Shown here: positions 25,538-34,600 of the stretch, piece after piece
Position numbering within the stretch: the stretch's first letter is position 1
Layout of the letters: the number at the start of each line of letters is the position of its first letter
DNA from: an uncultured Polaribacter sp.
GTDB taxonomy: Bacteria; Bacteroidota; Bacteroidia; Flavobacteriales; Flavobacteriaceae
Direction of reading: 5' to 3'
Length of the DNA: 64,000 nt
NCBI RefSeq assembly: GCF_947495205.1
Contig: NZ_CANLXV010000008.1
Location: 1 to 64,000, forward strand
Notes under the pieces: generated by a model
The model's input: only the letters and a program-made list of their open reading frames with translations
Told to the model about the DNA's origin: nothing
Database searches by the model: none
Program-made: the position numbers and the translations under genes

Positions 25538-26260
25538 CTACATTTTTAAGTAAAAATCTTTTGTTAAATCTATATAGGCTTGGGTATATTTATGTCGTTC
25601 TATTTCTATAATTAAATTGTTTTTTTCAACTTCTTTTTTATCAAAAGAAAAAGCTAACAAACTTCTTTTTATTACAGAATTTACATTTCCTTGAACGTTA
25701 CAAACCCTATTTAAAAACAAATGATGTTCTTTTGCTAAATTAATAAAACGTTCTTCTTCTTTATAAGGTACAATCACAGAGAAAACTCCGTTTTTAGATA
25801 AAATTTTAGCAACACCGCTTAGTAATGTTTCAAAAGATAAAGCAGAAGTAAAGCGTGCTTTGTTTCTACTTTCATTATCAGTTTCAAATTCATCAGTATA
25901 AAATGGCGGATTTGAAACAATTGCATCATAAGTTTCTTCTTCTTGAGCAATTTCATCTGCAAATTCAGCAAAACTAGCATTATAACAATACAAACGATCT
26001 CCCCAATCAGATTGTTCAAAATTTTCTACCGTTTGTTCATAAGCATTCTCATCAATTTCTACAGCATCAATAGTCATAGCATCACAACGTTGTGCCAACA
26101 TTAAAGCAATTAAACCAGTGCCAGCACCAACATCTAAAATGGAATCTGGTAAATAATCAACAGCACACCAAGCACCGAGCAAAACACCATCTGTACCTAC
26201 TTTCATAGCCGTTTTATCTTGATGAATTGTAAACTCTTTAAATTGAAATGGTTTTAACAT
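25538..26260 (-). CDS. tRNA1(Val) (adenine-N6)-methyltransferase
   Basis: A 240-residue SAM-dependent methyltransferase. The SAM-binding motif is [17 protein letters not shown], and the catalytic N6-adenine motif is SNPPFY. The N-terminal [27 protein letters not shown] pattern matches the YfiC/TrmN6 family, which modifies A37 of tRNA1(Val). A related small-methyltransferase role cannot be fully ruled out. A terminator separates it from the upstream tRNA gene. Confidence 0.88.
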   Translation of the reverse strand: [240 protein letters not shown]

Positions 26261-26279
26261 TATAAAACTTTTTTAACCA

Positions 26280-26308
26280 AAAAGTTCTGTGAAAAACACA
26301 GAACTTTT
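26280..26308. terminator. Terminator after tRNA-Ser
   Basis: A perfect 12-bp stem AAAAGTTCTGTG/CACAGAACTTTT with a 5-nt loop. It lies downstream of the rpsP-rimM-tRNA unit on the minus strand. Confidence 0.8.
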
Positions 26309-26345
26309 ACATATTATAAACTAGAAATTTTTAAACTTTTTTTTG

Positions 26346-26432
26346 CAGAGAGGAAGGGATTCGAACCCTCGATACAGTTGCCCATATACTACCTTTCCAG
26401 GGTAGCTCTTTCGACCACTCAGACACCTCTCT
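26346..26432 (-). tRNA. tRNA-Ser (anticodon GGA)
   Basis: The minus strand folds into an 87-nt class II tRNA. The acceptor stem is AGAGAGG/CCTCTCT with discriminator G; the anticodon stem CTACC/GGTAG encloses CTGGAAA, so the anticodon is GGA and reads UCC/UCU. A long variable arm and the T-loop GTTCGAATC are clear. No CCA is encoded. The first two bases of the tRNA are the last two bases of the rimM stop codon. Confidence 0.95.
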
Positions 26433-26955
26433 AAATATACAAGGCAATTAAACCATCTGGCGCATTTACCTGTATTATTTTGTTTTCTCTATCTACTTTT
26501 TTAATAAAATCATCTACCATAGGAATAAAAATTTCTGTTCCATCCCTATCAATTTCAAAAAGTGGTTGTGCAGCTTTATCGTTTATATGCACAATTTGCC
26601 CCACTTCACCAAAATTATCATCAACAACTGTAAAACCAATTACTTCATGATAATAAAATTTATCACCAGTTAATTCTGGCAACATGGTATTTGGTAAATA
26701 AACCGCAGATTTTAAAATAGCATCAGCTTCTTCTTCATTATAAACATCTTCAAACTGAACCCGTAACTGATTGCCTTTGTGTAACGAACTTTTTTCAATA
26801 AAAAATGGAACCAAGTTTGCGCCAAATTCGACGTAAACTGATTCCATTTTCGTGTACAACTCAGGTTCATCAGTATCTAATTTGATAACTACTTCACCCT
26901 TAAAACTATACTTTGTTACGATTTTGCCTAAATAAAAACAATCTTCTTTACGCAT
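26431..26955 (-). CDS. rimM: Ribosome maturation factor RimM
   Basis: A 174-residue 16S rRNA processing factor that binds S19 in the 30S head. The N-terminal domain starts with CFYLGKIVTKYSFKGEVVIKL and the C-terminal PRC-barrel contains YYHEVIGFTVV and PLFEIDRDGTEIFIPMVDDFI. It lies 18 bp after rpsP, the usual order. Its UAG stop overlaps the tRNA-Ser 5' end by 2 nt. Confidence 0.95.
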   Translation of the reverse strand: MRKEDCFYLGKIVTKYSFKGEVVIKLDTDEPELYTKMESVYVEFGANLVPFFIEKSSLHKGNQLRVQFEDVYNEEEADAILKSAVYLPNTMLPELTGDKFYYHEVIGFTVVDDNFGEVGQIVHINDKAAQPLFEIDRDGTEIFIPMVDDFIKKVDRENKIIQVNAPDGLIALYI

Positions 26956-26973
26956 TGTCGTAGAAATTACAAT

Positions 26974-27519
26974 TTATTCTGTTGCTTTTGCTTGTGCATC
27001 ATCAATAGTTTCAGGAGCTTCCTCAGTAGCCTCTTCAGCCGCTGCTTCTACTTCTGCAACCTCTTCCACAACTGGTTTTGCTGCTTCAATTCTTGCTTCA
27101 TTTACTGCTTTTTCTGCTGCTAAAGCTTTTGCTTTCGCTTCAGCCTCTGCTTTAGATAAACCTTCTGATTTTGCAGAAATTTTTGCTGTTTTTTCCTCTA
27201 ACCAAGCTGCAAATTTAGCATCTGCTTGCTCTTGTGTTAAAGCACCTTTTCTTACACCACCAGCTAAATGATTCTTTAACATTGCACCTTTATAAGATAA
27301 AATGTTTTTAGCAGTATCTGTTGGTTGTGCACCATTTTGCAACCATTCAACAGCTTTATCAATATTTAAATCAATAACTGCAGGGTTAACGTTAGGATTG
27401 TAAGTACCAATTTTTTCTAAGTACTTACCATCTCTTTTTGCACGAGCATCAGCGGCAACTATCCAATAGAATGGTTTCCCTTTTTTACCGTGTCTTTGTA
27501 ATCTGATTTTTACAGACAT
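26974..27519 (-). CDS. rpsP: 30S ribosomal protein bS16 with long C-terminal tail
   Basis: A 181-residue bS16. The first 80 residues are the conserved ribosomal protein (KIRLQRHGKKGKPFYWIVAADARAKRDG, IGTYNPN). The remaining 100 are a low-complexity Ala/Glu/Lys tail (for example EAEAKAKALAAEKA, then acidic repeats). Such tails are normal in Bacteroidetes bS16. It leads the rpsP-rimM-tRNA-Ser transcript from a promoter at 27589-27596 with a folded leader. Confidence 0.95.
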   Translation of the reverse strand: MSVKIRLQRHGKKGKPFYWIVAADARAKRDGKYLEKIGTYNPNVNPAVIDLNIDKAVEWLQNGAQPTDTAKNILSYKGAMLKNHLAGGVRKGALTQEQADAKFAAWLEEKTAKISAKSEGLSKAEAEAKAKALAAEKAVNEARIEAAKPVVEEVAEVEAAAEEATEEAPETIDDAQAKATE

Positions 27520-27583
27520 AATTTGTTAATTTTTTGAGGTTCTCGACCTCGGTTATTAAAATTCTTACCATCTCGTGATAAGC
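27520..27583 (-). promoter_or_regulatory. Structured 5' leader of rpsP, candidate autoregulatory element
   Basis: Between the predicted start site near 27583 and the rpsP ATG the RNA can form two stems: CTCG-N7-CGAG and GAGGT-N5-ACCTC, the second only 17 nt before the start codon. Ribosomal protein genes often carry such leaders for feedback control. The binder would be bS16 itself (inference). Confidence 0.5.
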
Positions 27584-27588
27584 GAGTG

Positions 27589-27596
27589 CAAAAATA
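27589..27596 (-). promoter_or_regulatory. rpsP promoter, -7 box
   Basis: Minus strand TATTTTTG, an exact TAnnTTTG match, about 70 bp before the rpsP ATG. Confidence 0.6.
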
Positions 27597-27649
27597 CAAA
27601 ACCTTTTGAAACTAAAAGCCTATTTATCAATATTTTTTGGGCGTTTTAA

Positions 27650-27720
27650 CAGGCTTTCACTACTCGCTTTTTTTCTGAAAAAGAAAAAAGAGCTCAAACA
27701 GGCCGTTCAATCCTTAACGC
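27650..27720 (-). repeat. Dispersed intergenic hairpin repeat, copy B
   Basis: The minus strand reads TTAAGGATTGAACGGCC, TGTTTGAGCTC, an inner stem of T-run plus CT against AG plus A-run, and GCGAGTAGTGAAAGCCTG. It lies between the rpsP promoter and the heptamer array. See copies A, C and D. Confidence 0.85.
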
Positions 27721-27776
27721 AATTAGCAATTAGCAATTAGCAATTAGCAATTAGCAATTAGCAATTAGCAATTAGC
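27721..27776. repeat. Eight perfect tandem copies of AATTAGC
   Basis: Eight uninterrupted 7-bp units, 56 bp in all, start directly at the edge of repeat copy B and end 155 bp before the dnaE ATG. Perfect identity indicates recent slippage. The rest of the 412-bp gap (27777-27931) holds only A/T-rich sequence and no coding frame. Confidence 0.95.
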
Positions 27777-27931
27777 AAAAATGAAAAACTTTTTACACTT
27801 ACCACTCTAAAACTCTGAATACTTAAAATTTTGAAACTTTTTAAGGTTATTTTATTTGATGTTTTTGTACTTTTAACTTTCAATTTTTACCGTTGTTTTA
27901 AACAACCAATTTCATCTACAAAACACCAATT

Positions 27932-30900
27932 ATGTACTTAATTTTCGATACAGAAACTACAGGTTTACCAAAAAGTTGGAACGCTCCAATAACGGATACA
28001 GACAACTGGCCAAGGTGTATACAAATTGCATGGCAATTGCATGATGATATGGGAAATGTTTTAGAACACAACAATTTTCTAATAAAACCAGCAGGTTTTA
28101 ACATTCCTTTTGATGCAGAAAGAATTCATGGTATTTCTACAGAATTGGCAGATGAACAAGGAATTGCTTTAGATAAAGGCCTACAACTTTTTAACGAAGC
28201 CTTAAAAAAAACCAAATTTATTGTTGGACAAAATGTAGGTTTTGATATTAATATTATGGGATGTGAATTCCATAGATTAGGTGTAGAAAATAATTTAACT
28301 ACGCTCCCACTTTTAGACACCTGTACAGAAAAAACTGCTACGATGTGTCAAATTCCTGGAGGAAGAGGAGGAAAATTTAAACTACCCACTTTAACAGAAT
28401 TACACAAGCATCTTTTTGGTGTAGGTTTTGGTGAAGCGCACAACGCAACAGCAGATGTTGAGGCAACTACACGTTGTTTTTTAGAATTAATTCGTCTTAG
28501 AGAATTTACCAAAGAGCAGTTAGATGTAGATGCAGACTATTTTAAAAGCTTTTCAGAAGCAAATCCAAAACCAATACAAGTAATTGGTCTAAAACACATC
28601 AACCTAAAAAAAGAAAGCGATAAAATTCGCAAACGCTTAGAAAAACTAAAAGACGTTGCAGAAACTAAATCAACTTCAGAAGGTTTAGCAGAATTAGAAA
28701 ATGTACAATTTGCGCATTTACACAATCACACGCAATTTTCTGTTTTACAATCTACCATGCAAATTGGCAATATTGTAAAAGCAGCAGCTGCAGACAATAT
28801 GCCTGCAATTGCTATGACAGATACTGCAAATATGATGGCTTCTTTCCATTTTGTTAGTGCTATTTTAAATCATAATAAAAATGCAGAAAACCCAATAAAA
28901 CCAATTGTTGGTTGCGAATTTAATGTTTGCGAAGACCATAAAAATAAATCACAAAAAGACAACGGGTATCAAGTTGTTTTGTTGGCAAAAAACAAAAAAG
29001 GCTATCACAATTTAGCAAAAATGTCTTCCATTGCCTTTGTAGACGGTTTTTACTACGTACCAAGAATCGATAGAGAAATTATCAAACAATACAAAGAAGA
29101 TATTATTGTTCTAACAGGTAATTTATACGGCGAAGTTCCTAGTAAAATTTTAAATCTTGGAGAAAAGCAAGCAGAAGAAGCCTTACTTTGGTGGAAAGCC
29201 CAATTTCAAGACGATTTTTATATCGAGTTAATGCGCCACAATCAACAAGATGAAGATATTGTAAACGAAACTTTATTAAAATTCTCTAAAAAACACGATG
29301 TTAAAATTGTTGCCACAAACAACACATTTTATTTAGAGAAAAAGGATGCCAACGCACACGATATTTTATTGTGTGTAAAAGATGGCGAAAAACAAGCTAC
29401 ACCAAAAGGTAAAGGTCGTGGTTACAGGTATGGTTTGCCTAATGAAGAATATTATTTTAAATCTACAACAGAAATGAAAACGCTTTTTGCAGATTTGCCA
29501 GAAGCAATTATAAACATTCAAGAAATTGTAGATAAAATAGAAATTTTTACATTAGCTAGAGACGTTTTATTGCCCGCTTTTGATATTCCTGATGAATTTA
29601 AAGATGCAGAAGACGAAAAAGACGGAGGTAAACGTGGGGAAAATAATTTCCTAAAACACTTAACTTTTGAAGGCGCAAAAAAACGTTATGGAGAAATTAC
29701 AACATCTATTAAAGAACGTTTAGATTTTGAGTTAGAAGTAATTGAAAAAACAGGTTATCCTGGTTATTTTTTAATTGTTGAAGATTTTATTAGAGAAGCC
29801 AGAAATATGGATGTTGCCGTTGGTCCTGGACGTGGTTCTGCAGCAGGTTCTGTAGTTGCCTATTGTTTATGGATTACCAATATAGATCCTATTAAATACG
29901 ATTTACTTTTTGAGCGCTTCTTAAATCCAGAACGTGTTTCTATGCCAGATATCGATATTGATTTTGATGATGAAGGAAGAAGTAGGGTTATGGATTATGT
30001 AATTGATAAGTATGGTGCCAACCAAGTTGCACAAATTATTACTTATGGTACAATGGCAGCAAAATCTTCTATTAGAGATACCGCCAGAGTTTTAGATTTA
30101 CCACTTTTTGAAGCCGATAGAATTGCCAAATTAATTCCAGGAATTAAACTAAAAAACATTTTTGGAGATGATGCCAAAAGTAAAGGAAAAGTAGACGGTT
30201 TACGTGCAGAAGAAAAAGAATTAGTAGAAGAACTAAAAACCATTTCTTATGGTAATGATTTGGCTTCTGAAACTGTAAATAAAGCTACTATTTTAGAAGG
30301 TTCTGTTAGAAATACAGGTATTCATGCTTGTGGTGTAATTATTACCCCAGGAGATATTACCAATTATGTTCCTGTAGCTTTGGCTAAAGATTCTGACATG
30401 TACGTTACTCAATTTGACAATTCTGTAGTAGAATCTGCAGGCTTGTTAAAAATGGACTTTTTAGGTTTAAAAACACTTACTTTAATTAAAGACACCGTTA
30501 AAATTGTAAAAGCAAAACATGGTGTGGCGTTAGATCCAGAAAGTTTTCCTTTAGATGATGAAAAAACATACAAACTGTTTCAAAGAGGAGAAACTGTGGG
30601 TATTTTTCAATATGAATCTCCTGGAATGCAAAAACACATGCGCTCTTTAAAACCAACCGTTTTTGCAGATTTAATTGCCATGAATGCCTTGTACAGACCT
30701 GGACCAATGGAATATATTCCGAGTTTTATCAACAGAAAACACGGTACAGCAGACATTGAGTACGATTTACCTGCTATGGAGGAATATTTGGCAGAAACCT
30801 ACGGAATTACAGTTTACCAAGAGCAAGTAATGTTGCTTTCCCAAAAATTGGCAGATTTTACCAAAGGTGAAGCCGATGTTTTGCGTAAAGCCATGGGTAA

Positions 30901-32272
30901 AAAGCAAATTGCGGTTTTAGATAAAATGAAACCAAAATTTATTGAGCAAGCCAGCAAAAATGGGCATGATGAAGAAAAACTAGAAAAAATATGGAAAGAT
31001 TGGGAAGCCTTTGCAAGTTACGCCTTTAACAAAAGTCACTCTACTTGTTATGCGTGGATTGCTTACCAAACTGCGTATTTAAAAGCACATTATCCTGCAG
31101 AGTATATGGCATCTGTACTTTCTAACAACATGAAAGATATTAAAGCGGTTTCGTTTTTTATGGAAGAATGCAAACGTATGGGACTAGAAGTTTTAGGACC
31201 AGATGTAAACGAATCTTTCTTAAAATTCTCTGTAAATAAAGAAGGTGCTGTTCGTTTTGGTATGGCTGCAGTAAAAGGTGTGGGTGAAGCAGCTGTAAAA
31301 GCCATTATTAAAGAACGCGAAGAAAATGGCAATTACTCATCAATTTTTGATTTAGCAAAACGTATAGATTTACGCGCAGCAAACAAAAAATCTTTTGATA
31401 GTTTAATAAAAGCCGGTGCTTTTGACTCTTTTACAGATACACATAGAGCTCAGTATTTTGCTACAGATGAAAAAGGACAAACGTTTTTAGAACGCGCCAT
31501 GAAGTTTGGTAATAAATTTCAAGAAAATAAAAACTCTGCTCAAGTTTCCATGTTTGGTGAAGCTTCTACAGTACAATTTCCTGAACCTGATATTCCTGAA
31601 TGTGAAACTTGGGGAACAATGGAATTATTATCTCAAGAAAAAGAAGTGATTGGTATTTACATATCTGCACATCCTTTAGATGATTTTAAAAATGAGATGA
31701 AATTTTGCAACGCTTCTTTAAAATATTTTAAAGGTGAATTAGAAAAGTTAGTTGGAAATAATTTAGCCTTTGCCTCTATAATTACAGATGTACAACATAG
31801 AGTTTCTAAAGCAGGAAAAGGTTGGGCTATGTTTACTATGGAAGATTATGGTGATAGCCACGAATTTAGAATTTTTGGCGAAGATTACTTAAAAATGAAA
31901 CATTTTTTAGTACCCAATTCTTTCTTATTTACAAGATGTACCATACAACCAGGTTGGATGAACAAAAATACAGGTGTTATGGGAGAACCTCGTTTAAAGT
32001 TTACAGAAATGAAATTATTGCATGATATTATGGACGAACTCTGTAAAAAAGTAACCATTCAATTACCTTTAGAAGAAATTAATGCACAAACTATTTTAAA
32101 TCTAGAATCTATCTTAAAAAACAAACCTGGTAAACAAAGCTTAAACTTTACCGTTTGGGACGAAAAAGAGAAACTAGAAGTGAGCTTACCAAGTAGAAAC
32201 ACAAAAATTCATATTTCTAATGAATTGTTGGCAACTTTAGAACAACAGCAGATACAGTTTAAGCTGAATTAA
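27932..32272 (+). CDS. dnaE: DNA polymerase III alpha subunit with fused N-terminal 3'-5' exonuclease
   Basis: A 1446-residue replicative polymerase. Residues 1-190 are a DnaQ-like exonuclease with Exo I DTETTG (6-11), Exo II around Asp105 and Exo III HNATADVEAT (170-179). The PHP domain follows with HLHNHT at 262-267. The polymerase core contains PGRGSAAGSVVAY near residue 633 and the catalytic PDIDIDFDDEGR near 672. The C-terminal part includes helix-hairpin-helix and OB regions. E. coli DnaE has 1160 residues and a separate proofreading subunit; the fused layout is usual in flavobacteria. A repeat array precedes the gene. Confidence 0.95.
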   Translation: MYLIFDTETTGLPKSWNAPITDTDNWPRCIQIAWQLHDDMGNVLEHNNFLIKPAGFNIPFDAERIHGISTELADEQGIALDKGLQLFNEALKKTKFIVGQNVGFDINIMGCEFHRLGVENNLTTLPLLDTCTEKTATMCQIPGGRGGKFKLPTLTELHKHLFGVGFGEAHNATADVEATTRCFLELIRLREFTKEQLDVDADYFKSFSEANPKPIQVIGLKHINLKKESDKIRKRLEKLKDVAETKSTSEGLAELENVQFAHLHNHTQFSVLQSTMQIGNIVKAAAADNMPAIAMTDTANMMASFHFVSAILNHNKNAENPIKPIVGCEFNVCEDHKNKSQKDNGYQVVLLAKNKKGYHNLAKMSSIAFVDGFYYVPRIDREIIKQYKEDIIVLTGNLYGEVPSKILNLGEKQAEEALLWWKAQFQDDFYIELMRHNQQDEDIVNETLLKFSKKHDVKIVATNNTFYLEKKDANAHDILLCVKDGEKQATPKGKGRGYRYGLPNEEYYFKSTTEMKTLFADLPEAIINIQEIVDKIEIFTLARDVLLPAFDIPDEFKDAEDEKDGGKRGENNFLKHLTFEGAKKRYGEITTSIKERLDFELEVIEKTGYPGYFLIVEDFIREARNMDVAVGPGRGSAAGSVVAYCLWITNIDPIKYDLLFERFLNPERVSMPDIDIDFDDEGRSRVMDYVIDKYGANQVAQIITYGTMAAKSSIRDTARVLDLPLFEADRIAKLIPGIKLKNIFGDDAKSKGKVDGLRAEEKELVEELKTISYGNDLASETVNKATILEGSVRNTGIHACGVIITPGDITNYVPVALAKDSDMYVTQFDNSVVESAGLLKMDFLGLKTLTLIKDTVKIVKAKHGVALDPESFPLDDEKTYKLFQRGETVGIFQYESPGMQKHMRSLKPTVFADLIAMNALYRPGPMEYIPSFINRKHGTADIEYDLPAMEEYLAETYGITVYQEQVMLLSQKLADFTKGEADVLRKAMGKKQIAVLDKMKPKFIEQASKNGHDEEKLEKIWKDWEAFASYAFNKSHSTCYAWIAYQTAYLKAHYPAEYMASVLSNNMKDIKAVSFFMEECKRMGLEVLGPDVNESFLKFSVNKEGAVRFGMAAVKGVGEAAVKAIIKEREENGNYSSIFDLAKRIDLRAANKKSFDSLIKAGAFDSFTDTHRAQYFATDEKGQTFLERAMKFGNKFQENKNSAQVSMFGEASTVQFPEPDIPECETWGTMELLSQEKEVIGIYISAHPLDDFKNEMKFCNASLKYFKGELEKLVGNNLAFASIITDVQHRVSKAGKGWAMFTMEDYGDSHEFRIFGEDYLKMKHFLVPNSFLFTRCTIQPGWMNKNTGVMGEPRLKFTEMKLLHDIMDELCKKVTIQLPLEEINAQTILNLESILKNKPGKQSLNFTVWDEKEKLEVSLPSRNTKIHISNELLATLEQQQIQFKLN

Positions 32273-32279
32273 AACTTTT

Positions 32280-32903
32280 ATGAAAAAAACTACACTATAT
32301 TTTTGTTTGATTCTTTTAGTTTCATCTTGTGGTCCTGCCATAAAAATTAAAGCATACAAACCTTCAAAAAAAATCGAAAATATAAAAAAACCAGATTCAA
32401 TATATATTGTAAAATCAGAAAGAGTACCAACGGCCTATAAGGGTTTTAAATATCCGTATAAGCATATTAACGGTTTTAAACATTATGAAATATCAACTTC
32501 TAAAATTTTAAATATCGGGAAATTTAAAAATTTAAATGAACTTAAATTTTACTACACTTATTCATCATTCTACACAAGAAAAAGCATGTATGAAAAATAT
32601 AACAATTGGGACAAATCTATTTTTATTAAAGGAATAAGGAAACCTTATTTAATATGGGAAAACATTAATTTATTTAAAAATAGTAACAAAAAATATACAA
32701 TTATTGCTGGTGGTTTTGAATCTACAACTTCTATAAGCGACGCTGATAGAATTTATTCTTCTGTATTTGTAGTAGATGAAAAAGGAAACGATTGTCTTGC
32801 TGATAAAGATTCAGCATTAACAAAAAAAATAATTAGTTTCTTTTCTAAAGGCATACTTAACCTAACAAATAATGAGGAGTTTTATTCTAAATTTCATAAT
32901 TAA
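32280..32903 (+). CDS. Hypothetical lipoprotein
   Basis: A 207-residue lipoprotein with signal MKKTTLYFCLILLVSSCG and lipobox VSSC. The mature chain is basic and Tyr/Lys-rich (KIKAYKPSKKIENIKKPDSIYIVKS), with a middle segment KHYEISTSKILNIGKFKNLNEL. No family is recognised. It starts 7 bp after the dnaE stop, so it may be read through from dnaE, though codon use is more A/T-rich than dnaE. Confidence 0.65.
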   Translation: MKKTTLYFCLILLVSSCGPAIKIKAYKPSKKIENIKKPDSIYIVKSERVPTAYKGFKYPYKHINGFKHYEISTSKILNIGKFKNLNELKFYYTYSSFYTRKSMYEKYNNWDKSIFIKGIRKPYLIWENINLFKNSNKKYTIIAGGFESTTSISDADRIYSSVFVVDEKGNDCLADKDSALTKKIISFFSKGILNLTNNEEFYSKFHN

Positions 32904-33265
32904 TATTTAAAAAAATTAGACAACTATAATTTCAATAAAATTAAGTATCTCTTTCTAAAACTCAATATTTTTTTATTTACAAATTATTAACTTTTACCCA
33001 GTAATATTTTCTTAAACAACGCTCAGCGTTTAAGTCATTGTAAATTATAATGGCCTTTTCCTAGTATAAATCAAAAAAGAAAATAGGTCTAATTTCAAAT
33101 TAATAAATTATTTTCATCAAAATAGTAATATTTTTGTTGAACGCTATTTATTTTATGAAATCCTTAAAAATTCTAGCAAAACCAACACTTTTACAATAAA
33201 TTAACGAAACCTTCACTTTTACAGAGTTAATTAAACCTAACTTTGTTCAACAAATATTAAAAAAA
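32904..33265. other. Intergenic region before lactone oxidase gene
   Basis: The 362-bp gap is very A/T-rich. It contains a stem-loop near 33011-33035 (CTTAAAC..CGC / GCG..TTTAAG) and two similar stretches, GTAATATTTT followed by an AACGCT-like block, at 33001 and 33125. A promoter for the next gene is at 33238-33245. No coding frame is seen. Confidence 0.5.
33238..33245 (+). promoter_or_regulatory. Lactone oxidase promoter, -7 box
   Basis: TAACTTTG, an exact match to TAnnTTTG, 20 bp before the ATG. Confidence 0.6.
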
Positions 33266-34600
33266 ATGGAACAAAAAAAGAACGGTACTTGGGTAAGTTG
33301 GAATGAGAACTTAAAACACGACTATAAATCGCTTTACAAAGTAACTACAGAAGAAGAGTTGCGAGAAGTAATTGCGAACAACGATAAGATTCGTTTTTTT
33401 GGAAACAAACAATCTTCTGCAGATATTGCAGCAGGAACTGCTGCTTTATTAGACATGAAAAGCTACAACAAAATAGTTTCTTATGACTATAATGCAAAAA
33501 CGATAACTGTAGAATCTGGTGTTATTTTAGGAGATTTATTAGAAGCTATAGAAAAAGTAGGTTGGTGTATTCCTTGTTTGCCAGACATTAATACTATTAC
33601 AATTGGTGGCGCATTAGCCACAGGAACACATGGTACAAGTGGTAAACTATTATCAGAATATATTGCTTCTTGCAGGTTGGTTTTAGCAGATGGTTCTGTA
33701 AAAGAAATTAACAAAGAAGACAATTTACTAAATGCTGTAAAAGTTTCTTTAGGAATGTTAGGCGTTTTATCTACCGTAACTTTTCAATGCGAACCAGAAT
33801 ATACCTTACATATAAAAGAAAGACCAGAAAATGATAACCAATGGTTACCAAAAGTACAAGAACGTTTAAAAAAACATGCTTTTTTAAGAATACTTTGGTT
33901 GCCACACACCAATAATGGTTATGTAATTACTGGCGATAAAATAAATCCTGATACAGAAGTTAAAGAAAATTTAGGTCCTAAATTTTTAAAGCATAGAAGA
34001 ACAGCATCTAAAATATTATACAAATATTCGCATGTTTTCCCATGGATAACTGCTGTAGCAAACAAATTATTATATCGTGGCTTTTTTAGTTCTAAAAAAG
34101 AACATAAAGGCTCTTTATACCAAGCAACCGTTACAAAGTCTAGAGGTTCTACTTTAGAATTGGCAGAATGGACCGTTGGTTTAAGCAAATTTCCACAAGT
34201 ATTTGCAGAGCTAAAAGAAGAAATTAACAAATGGTCTAACAATTCTTTTATTCATATTCCTATGGATGTTCGTTTTGTGCAAAAAGATGAAGCTTGGTTA
34301 AGTTATGCCTATAATGAAGATATTGTAACCATGGGTTGTGTATCTAGAAATGCAGCAACTGCAGATACTTACGAAGCTTTTAAAACAGTAGAAAACATCT
34401 TTTTAAAATATGGTGGAAGACCACATTGGGGAAAACGTTTTGCAGCAAAAGACGCACAATTAACTAAAATTTATCCAAAATGGGAAGATTTTAAAGAATT
34501 AAGAGCAAAATTAGATCCTACAAATAAATTTTTGAATCCGTATTTAGCCAAATTGGTAAATGCTAAAAAAGCTGTAAATGCAGAAAAAGTTACTGCCTAA
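33266..34600 (+). CDS. FAD-binding oxidase, D-arabinono-1,4-lactone / alditol oxidase family
   Basis: A 444-residue VAO-type flavoprotein. The FAD domain spans about residues 20-190 with CLPDINTITIGGALATGTHGTS. The C-terminal ALO domain ends with the typical GGRPHWGKRF. Family members oxidise sugar lactones or alditols with oxygen, making peroxide. In covalent members a His in an R-G-S-G-H motif holds FAD; here that segment is FFGNKQSSAD, so FAD is probably bound non-covalently. The exact substrate is unknown. The HAD gene downstream overlaps by 23 bp, so the two are coupled. Confidence 0.85.
   Translation: MEQKKNGTWVSWNENLKHDYKSLYKVTTEEELREVIANNDKIRFFGNKQSSADIAAGTAALLDMKSYNKIVSYDYNAKTITVESGVILGDLLEAIEKVGWCIPCLPDINTITIGGALATGTHGTSGKLLSEYIASCRLVLADGSVKEINKEDNLLNAVKVSLGMLGVLSTVTFQCEPEYTLHIKERPENDNQWLPKVQERLKKHAFLRILWLPHTNNGYVITGDKINPDTEVKENLGPKFLKHRRTASKILYKYSHVFPWITAVANKLLYRGFFSSKKEHKGSLYQATVTKSRGSTLELAEWTVGLSKFPQVFAELKEEINKWSNNSFIHIPMDVRFVQKDEAWLSYAYNEDIVTMGCVSRNAATADTYEAFKTVENIFLKYGGRPHWGKRFAAKDAQLTKIYPKWEDFKELRAKLDPTNKFLNPYLAKLVNAKKAVNAEKVTA

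Noticed and set aside
27721..27776. CRISPR array
   Set aside because: Units are 7 bp with no spacers, and there are no cas genes.
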